Assembly: GCA_018819925.1 (NCBI GenBank) | Contig: JAHJPG010000003.1 | Span: 1-36,612 of the forward strand | Length of the DNA: 36,612 nucleotides | Direction: 5' to 3' | From: Pseudomonadota bacterium | Lineage (GTDB): Bacteria > Desulfobacterota > Desulfarculia > Desulfarculales > Desulfarculaceae | Shown: in pieces, positions 33,219 to 36,612 of the stretch | Position numbering within the stretch: the first letter of the stretch is position 1 | How the letters are laid out: every line of letters begins with the position of its first letter | Made by a program: the position numbers and the translations under genes | The notes under the pieces: generated by a model | What the model was told of the DNA's origin: nothing | The model's input: the letters and a program-made list of their open reading frames with translations, nothing else | Databases searched by the model: none

Positions 33219-34183
33219 GCGGCGTGCTGGTTATCGCCGAACACCGCCAGGGCGCCCTGCGCGAGGCCACCCTGGAGTGCCTGGGCGCGGCCTTGTCCCT
33301 GGCCCCGTCCCTGGGCGGCCAGGTCACCGCCGCCCTGCTGGCCGATGATCCCCAGTCCCTGGCCGGGGAGCTGCAAGGCCGGGCCCACGGGCTCAAGCTT
33401 TACGCCCATCCCGAGTTGGCGGCCTACAACCCGGAGCTGTATCTGCCGGTGCTGGCCGATATCATCGCGGCCAGCCAGCCGTCCCTGATCTTGATGCCCC
33501 ACTCCAGCCAGGGCATGGATCTGGCCCCGGCCCTGGCCGGCCGCCTGGGCCTGCCCCTGGTCACCGACTGCGCCGGGCTGTCTTGGTCCGATGGGGCGCT
33601 ATCTGTACAGCGCAACGTGTACGGCGGCAAGGCGGTGCTGGATCTGGCCCTAAAGCCGGCGGCCACGGTGGTGGCCACCCTCCAGGCCGGGGCCTTCCAG
33701 GCCCCGCCGGCCGGCGCGGCGCCCACCGCCAGCGACCGCACCGCCCTCACCGAGCTGGCCCCCCGCCACGCCCGGCGCTTCTTGGAATACCTGGCCGGCG
33801 TGGTGGAGGACGTGGACATCGCCGAGGCCGACATCCTGGTTTCGGTGGGCCGGGGCATCGGCGGGCCGGACAACGTGCCCCAGGCCCAGGCCCTGGCCGA
33901 GGCCCTGGGGGCCACCCTGTCCTGCTCCCGGCCGGTGGCCGACGCCGGGTGGCTGCCCAAGAGCCGCCAGGTGGGCACCAGCGGCAAGACGGTGCGGCCC
34001 AAAATCTACCTGGCCCTGGGCATCAGCGGGGCCTTCCAGCACCAGGCGGGCATGAACAACAGCGGCACCATCATCGCGGTCAACTCCGACCCCCGGGCCC
34101 CCATCTTCCAGGTGGCCCACTACGGCATCGTGGCGGACATGTTCGAGGTGTTGCCCAAACTCACCGAGCTTTTCAAGGGCTAA
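33215..34183 (+). CDS. etfA: Electron transfer flavoprotein alpha subunit
   Basis: 322 aa. The C-terminal FAD domain is well conserved: VSVGRGIGGPDNVPQAQALA, SCSRPVADAGWLPKSRQVG, SGKTVRPKIYLALGISGAFQ, QAGMNNSGTIIAVNSD and the final APIFQVAHYGIVADMFEVLP. It accepts electrons from the acyl-CoA dehydrogenase encoded next. ATG start inside the etfB stop (ATGA). Confidence 0.93.
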   Translation: MSGVLVIAEHRQGALREATLECLGAALSLAPSLGGQVTAALLADDPQSLAGELQGRAHGLKLYAHPELAAYNPELYLPVLADIIAASQPSLILMPHSSQGMDLAPALAGRLGLPLVTDCAGLSWSDGALSVQRNVYGGKAVLDLALKPAATVVATLQAGAFQAPPAGAAPTASDRTALTELAPRHARRFLEYLAGVVEDVDIAEADILVSVGRGIGGPDNVPQAQALAEALGATLSCSRPVADAGWLPKSRQVGTSGKTVRPKIYLALGISGAFQHQAGMNNSGTIIAVNSDPRAPIFQVAHYGIVADMFEVLPKLTELFKG

Positions 34184-34194
34184 GGGAGCCAGTC

Positions 34195-35337
34195 ATGGAC
34201 TTTTCTCTGAGCAAGGAGCAGCGGGACATCGTCAAGGCGGCCCGGGAGTTCGCCCAGGGCGAGTTTACCGGCCGGGCCCTGGAGTTCGACCGCAGCGAGA
34301 GCTTCGACCTGGACATCTGGCGCGCCGCCTGCGATCTGGGCTTCGTGGGCACCTTCATCGCCGAGGAGTACGGCGGGGCGGGCCTGGGCTTTTTGGAGCA
34401 CAGCCTTATCACCGAGGAGTTCTGGGCCGTGGACCCGGGCTGCGGGCAGGGCGTGCTATCCGTGACCTTTGGCTCAGAGTTGCTTCAGCTGTTCGGCAGC
34501 GAGGAGCAGAAGCACATGGTGCTGCCCGAGCTGGTGGAGGGCAAGGCCATCATGTGCTCTTGCATCACCGAGCCCGAGGCGGGCAGCGACCCCAGCCGGG
34601 CGGCCACCACGGCAGTCAGGGACGGCGACGAATGGGTCATCAACGGCTCCAAGATGTTCATCACCAACGGCACCACGGCCAAGTGGGCCCTGATCTTCGC
34701 GGCCACCGACCCGGACAACTCCGACCGCCACGCCAGGCACAGCTTTTTCCTCGCACCTACCGATGGGCCGGGTTTTCAGGCCACCAAGCTCACCGGCAAG
34801 CTGGGCATCCGGGCCTCGGACACCGCCGAGGTGGCCCTGAGCAATCTGCGGGTGCCCGCGGACGCCCTGGTGGGCCAGTTGGGTCAGGGCTTCAGCCAGC
34901 TCATGGCCTTTTTCAACCGCACCCGCCTGCACATCTGCGCCCAGGCCGTGGGCCTGGCCCGGGGCTGCCTGGAGGAGAGCGTCAAGCACCTCAAGGGGCG
35001 GATGCAGTTCGGCCAACCCCTGGCCGGCTTCCAAGTCAACCGCTTCAAGGTGGCGGAGATGGCCACCAGAATCCGAGCCTCGCGCAACCTCTACTGGGAG
35101 GCGGCCTGGTCCATGGACCGGGGCAAGGTGGATCACGGGCTCATCGCCATGGCCAAGTGGTTCAGCGCCCGCACTGCGGTGGAGGCGGCGGACGAGGCCC
35201 TGCAGATTCACGGCGGCTACGGCTACTTTGACGAGTACAAGGTGCAGCGCCTCTACCGCGACGCCAAGATCCTGGAGATATACGAGGGAACCAAGGAGGT
35301 GGAGAAGATCATCGTGGCCGGCACCTTACTCGGCTAG
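34195..35337 (+). CDS. Acyl-CoA dehydrogenase
   Basis: 380 aa from ATG 34195 (AAGGGAG upstream), the standard soluble acyl-CoA dehydrogenase length. N-terminal MDFSLSKEQRDIVKAAREFA, flavin/substrate segments CITEPEAGSDPSRA and INGSKMFITNG, DEALQIHGGYGYFDEY and the catalytic base E364 in IYEGT. It introduces the alpha-beta double bond in an acyl-CoA and hands electrons to EtfAB. Chain length or ring specificity cannot be read. Last gene of the tetR operon; the repeat copy C begins at its stop codon. Confidence 0.92.
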   Translation: MDFSLSKEQRDIVKAAREFAQGEFTGRALEFDRSESFDLDIWRAACDLGFVGTFIAEEYGGAGLGFLEHSLITEEFWAVDPGCGQGVLSVTFGSELLQLFGSEEQKHMVLPELVEGKAIMCSCITEPEAGSDPSRAATTAVRDGDEWVINGSKMFITNGTTAKWALIFAATDPDNSDRHARHSFFLAPTDGPGFQATKLTGKLGIRASDTAEVALSNLRVPADALVGQLGQGFSQLMAFFNRTRLHICAQAVGLARGCLEESVKHLKGRMQFGQPLAGFQVNRFKVAEMATRIRASRNLYWEAAWSMDRGKVDHGLIAMAKWFSARTAVEAADEALQIHGGYGYFDEYKVQRLYRDAKILEIYEGTKEVEKIIVAGTLLG

Positions 35338-35418
35338 CCGGCTGCGCCTGCCACCGACATACTGCGTTGCTGGCTGCGCTCGCCAGACGCCTTGTCTGTC
35401 GGCGGCTGGCTATGCCGG
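35338..35418 (+). repeat. Nested-palindrome intergenic repeat, copy C (short form)
   Basis: Starts CCGGCTGCGCCTGCCACCGA, then CATACTGCG, and ends GGCGGCTGGCTATGCCGG, directly after the acyl-CoA dehydrogenase stop. Compared with copies A and B it lacks the central 40-base arm. The outer arms pair at 16 of 21 positions (core GCCACCGACA with TGTCGGCGGC) and the inner arm GCGTTGCTGGC pairs with GCCAGACGC. The first bases TAGCCGGCT, including the stop codon, are also shared with copy A. Confidence 0.72.
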
Positions 35419-35585
35419 GCCGCTGGCGGCAGAGCGGGTCGAGCATCTTGTGGCCTTCACAAACATCGAAGGCTCCCGCAGAGACACCCTTGGCAGCCCA
35501 AGCCTTGGGTCGCCTTGCCTAGCGCCACATGGCTGTGCCGCGAAGATAGCCCGGTGGTTGTCTTCGGAAATAATCTAAATATGGT
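35419..35585. other. Rest of the gap between the acyl-CoA dehydrogenase and phosphatase genes
   Basis: No gene seen. Around 35509-35541 the sequence CGCCTTGCCTAGCGCCACATGG, read in two parts (CGCCTTGCCTAG and CATGGCTGTGCCG), resembles the right end of the repeat family (as in copy B), so a decayed fourth copy is possible. Confidence 0.3.
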
Positions 35586-35625
35586 GTAGGTTGGCGTAGA
35601 GGGCTTCTTAGCCCGAAACCCAACA
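35586..35625. repeat. Palindromic GTAGGTTGG...CCCAACA intergenic repeat
   Basis: GTAGGTTGG at 35586-35594 and CCCAACA at 35619-35625 flank a hairpin GGGCT-TCTT-AGCCC. The form resembles a widespread type of bacterial intergenic repeat (GTAGGTTGGG...CCCAACA). It lies between the ends of two converging genes and might end transcription on one or both strands, although no U-run follows. Confidence 0.5.
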
Positions 35626-35637
35626 ATTCCTTATTGT

Positions 35638-36225
35638 CTAAAATCTATCTGGCCGTAAGTTGAAGCCGTGCAGCTTCCAGCCCTGCTGCCCTCGATCCGC
35701 CAGGCACAGCCCGGCGTAGTCCAGCTCCAGGCGCAGCAGGTGGTTCAGAGGCAGGCCCAGCAAACGGCACAGGCCGGCCCGGATCACCCCGGAGTGAGCC
35801 ACCACCAGCATCGGGCCGGGGGCGTCGGCCAGGGCTTCCAACAGGGGGGTTGCCCGCGCCGCCGCCTGGGCGAAGCTCTCGCCGCCCTGGGGCCGGTGCC
35901 CGGCCAGGTCTTCGCCCCGGGCCTCGTATTGGCCGGGGAAGCGCGAGCGCACCTGATCCACGGTTAGCCCCTCCCAATCGCCCAGGGAAATCTCCCGCCA
36001 GCCGGGCTCCACCAACACCTCGCGGCCCGGCGCGGCCAGGGCGGCGGATTCCCGGCAACGGGACAGGGGGCTGCTGTACACGGCCTTGAACTCCACCCCC
36101 GCCAACCTGTCTCCCCACCAGGCGGCCTGGTCCCGGCCCCGCCGGGTCAGCGGCAGGTCTCTCTGCCCCACGAAACGCCGGGGCCGGCTCTGTTCGATTT
36201 CACCATGGCGCAGCAGGTAGATCAT
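35638..36225 (-). CDS. Histidine phosphatase family protein (CobC/phosphoglycerate mutase-like)
   Basis: 195 aa. The catalytic RHG motif lies at the N-terminus (MIYLLRHGEIEQS, His7 as phospho-acceptor), followed by YSSPLSRCRESA, WREISLGDWEGLT and VVAHSGVIRA with the second catalytic His. The size and GDWEGLT segment suit alpha-ribazole-phosphate phosphatases (CobC) of cobalamin synthesis, but small general phosphatases look alike. The start overlaps the stop of the HD-domain gene upstream by four bases, so the two proteins are made together. Confidence 0.8.
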   Translation of the reverse strand: MIYLLRHGEIEQSRPRRFVGQRDLPLTRRGRDQAAWWGDRLAGVEFKAVYSSPLSRCRESAALAAPGREVLVEPGWREISLGDWEGLTVDQVRSRFPGQYEARGEDLAGHRPQGGESFAQAAARATPLLEALADAPGPMLVVAHSGVIRAGLCRLLGLPLNHLLRLELDYAGLCLADRGQQGWKLHGFNLRPDRF

Positions 36226-36612
36226 GACGCCTTGGCTCCCACCGGCAGTTGTGCCTGGGCCAAAAAGTCTTCCAAGCCCATGCCCAGCGCCGCCTCCACC
36301 CGCCGGGAGATAAGCCGGGCCAGGTCCCAGCGCCGCTGGATGGCCTCCAGCGCGCCGGGGTCGCGGCCATTGCGCTCCAGCTTGGCTTGGAAGCGTCCAC
36401 CAAGGTCCACCCGGCGGTCGCCCTCCACCAACTTGTCGGCCAGATGCACCAGCTCGGCCTCGCTGAGAGGCGCTTCCGGGGCGATGGTGATGTCCACGTG
36501 GGAAGCGGCCAAGGGGGCCACGGCGGCAAAGCCCATCTCCCGCAGCAAGGCGGCCCCGGCGGCGGGATGGTCGCGCCGGCCCTTGGCCGCATCGTGCAAA
36601 AGGCCGCCGGCC
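36222..36612 (-). CDS. HD-domain protein, 3' part (runs off the window)
   Basis: Open to the window end on the minus strand; about 130 C-terminal residues are visible. The HD motif LLHDAAKG (about 36579-36602) and the following HPAAGAALLREMGF, ASHVD and LVHLADKLVEGDRRVDL are typical of HD phosphohydrolase domains. The HD signature lies almost at the window edge, so any N-terminal domain is out of sight; in related bacteria such HD domains can follow a nucleotidyltransferase domain. Coupled to the histidine phosphatase. An apparent TTG start at 36599 falls inside the HD motif and is not real. Confidence 0.7.
   Translation of the reverse strand, partial: AGGLLHDAAKGRRDHPAAGAALLREMGFAAVAPLAASHVDITIAPEAPLSEAELVHLADKLVEGDRRVDLGGRFQAKLERNGRDPGALEAIQRRWDLARLISRRVEAALGMGLEDFLAQAQLPVGAKAS

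Overview
The window is G+C-rich, densely coded DNA with mostly short or overlapping gene junctions. Its gene content points to an anaerobic Desulfobacterota (deltaproteobacterial) bacterium, perhaps Desulfarculus-like. The pointers are a metV/metF pair of the Wood-Ljungdahl methyl branch, a DUF3786 protein with a corrinoid-protein-type Fe-S motif, a membrane Fe-S ETF:quinone oxidoreductase next to etfBA and an acyl-CoA dehydrogenase, and many PAS histidine kinases. The taxonomic call is inference. No rRNA, tRNA or CRISPR array was seen.

Layout. (1) 50-6108, plus strand: metV-metF continue into an apparent operon of a lone receiver protein, two small proteins that look like tandem ACT domains, a PAS-PAS histidine kinase and a REC-PAS-histidine kinase. 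A DUF3786 gene converges on it (6117-6920). (2) 7233-10951: a PAS-LuxR regulator, a TVP38-type membrane protein, a nickel/cobalt-type transporter with a very His-rich loop, and a nickel-pincer LarA-family gene converging on the transporter. (3) 11146-15759: a first complete HAAT/Liv-type ABC importer. (4) 15757-16017: a small element with 23-bp perfect terminal inverted repeats. (5) 16077-20557: a Cache-domain histidine kinase, an NtrC-type sigma54 activator and a substrate-binding protein (SBP) in one overlapping operon. (6) 20558-20900: a regulatory gap with a near-consensus sigma54 promoter and repeated dyads. (7) 20901-27326: a second Liv-type importer, whose SBP is a close paralogue of the one in the sensor operon, ending in a CoA ligase. 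(8) 27368-29636: a TetR gene cut off by an IS1380-family remnant, then an A+T-richer CoA ligase that looks acquired. (9) 29761-35337: an intact TetR, membrane Fe-S oxidoreductase, etfB, etfA and acyl-CoA dehydrogenase as one operon. (10) 35638-36612, minus strand: a histidine phosphatase and the 3' part of an HD-domain gene.

How it may work. Regions 5-9 read as a sense, import, activate and oxidise island for an unknown carboxylic acid. The SBP-kinase-NtrC set would switch on the sigma54 promoter of the paralogous importer and CoA ligase, while TetR controls the acyl-CoA dehydrogenase and electron-transfer genes. The two TetR loci share an identical operator block although their surroundings have diverged. 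Three copies of an 81-122 bp nested-palindrome repeat sit directly after stop codons (7227, 15787 and 35338 ends), always in the same orientation relative to the upstream gene.
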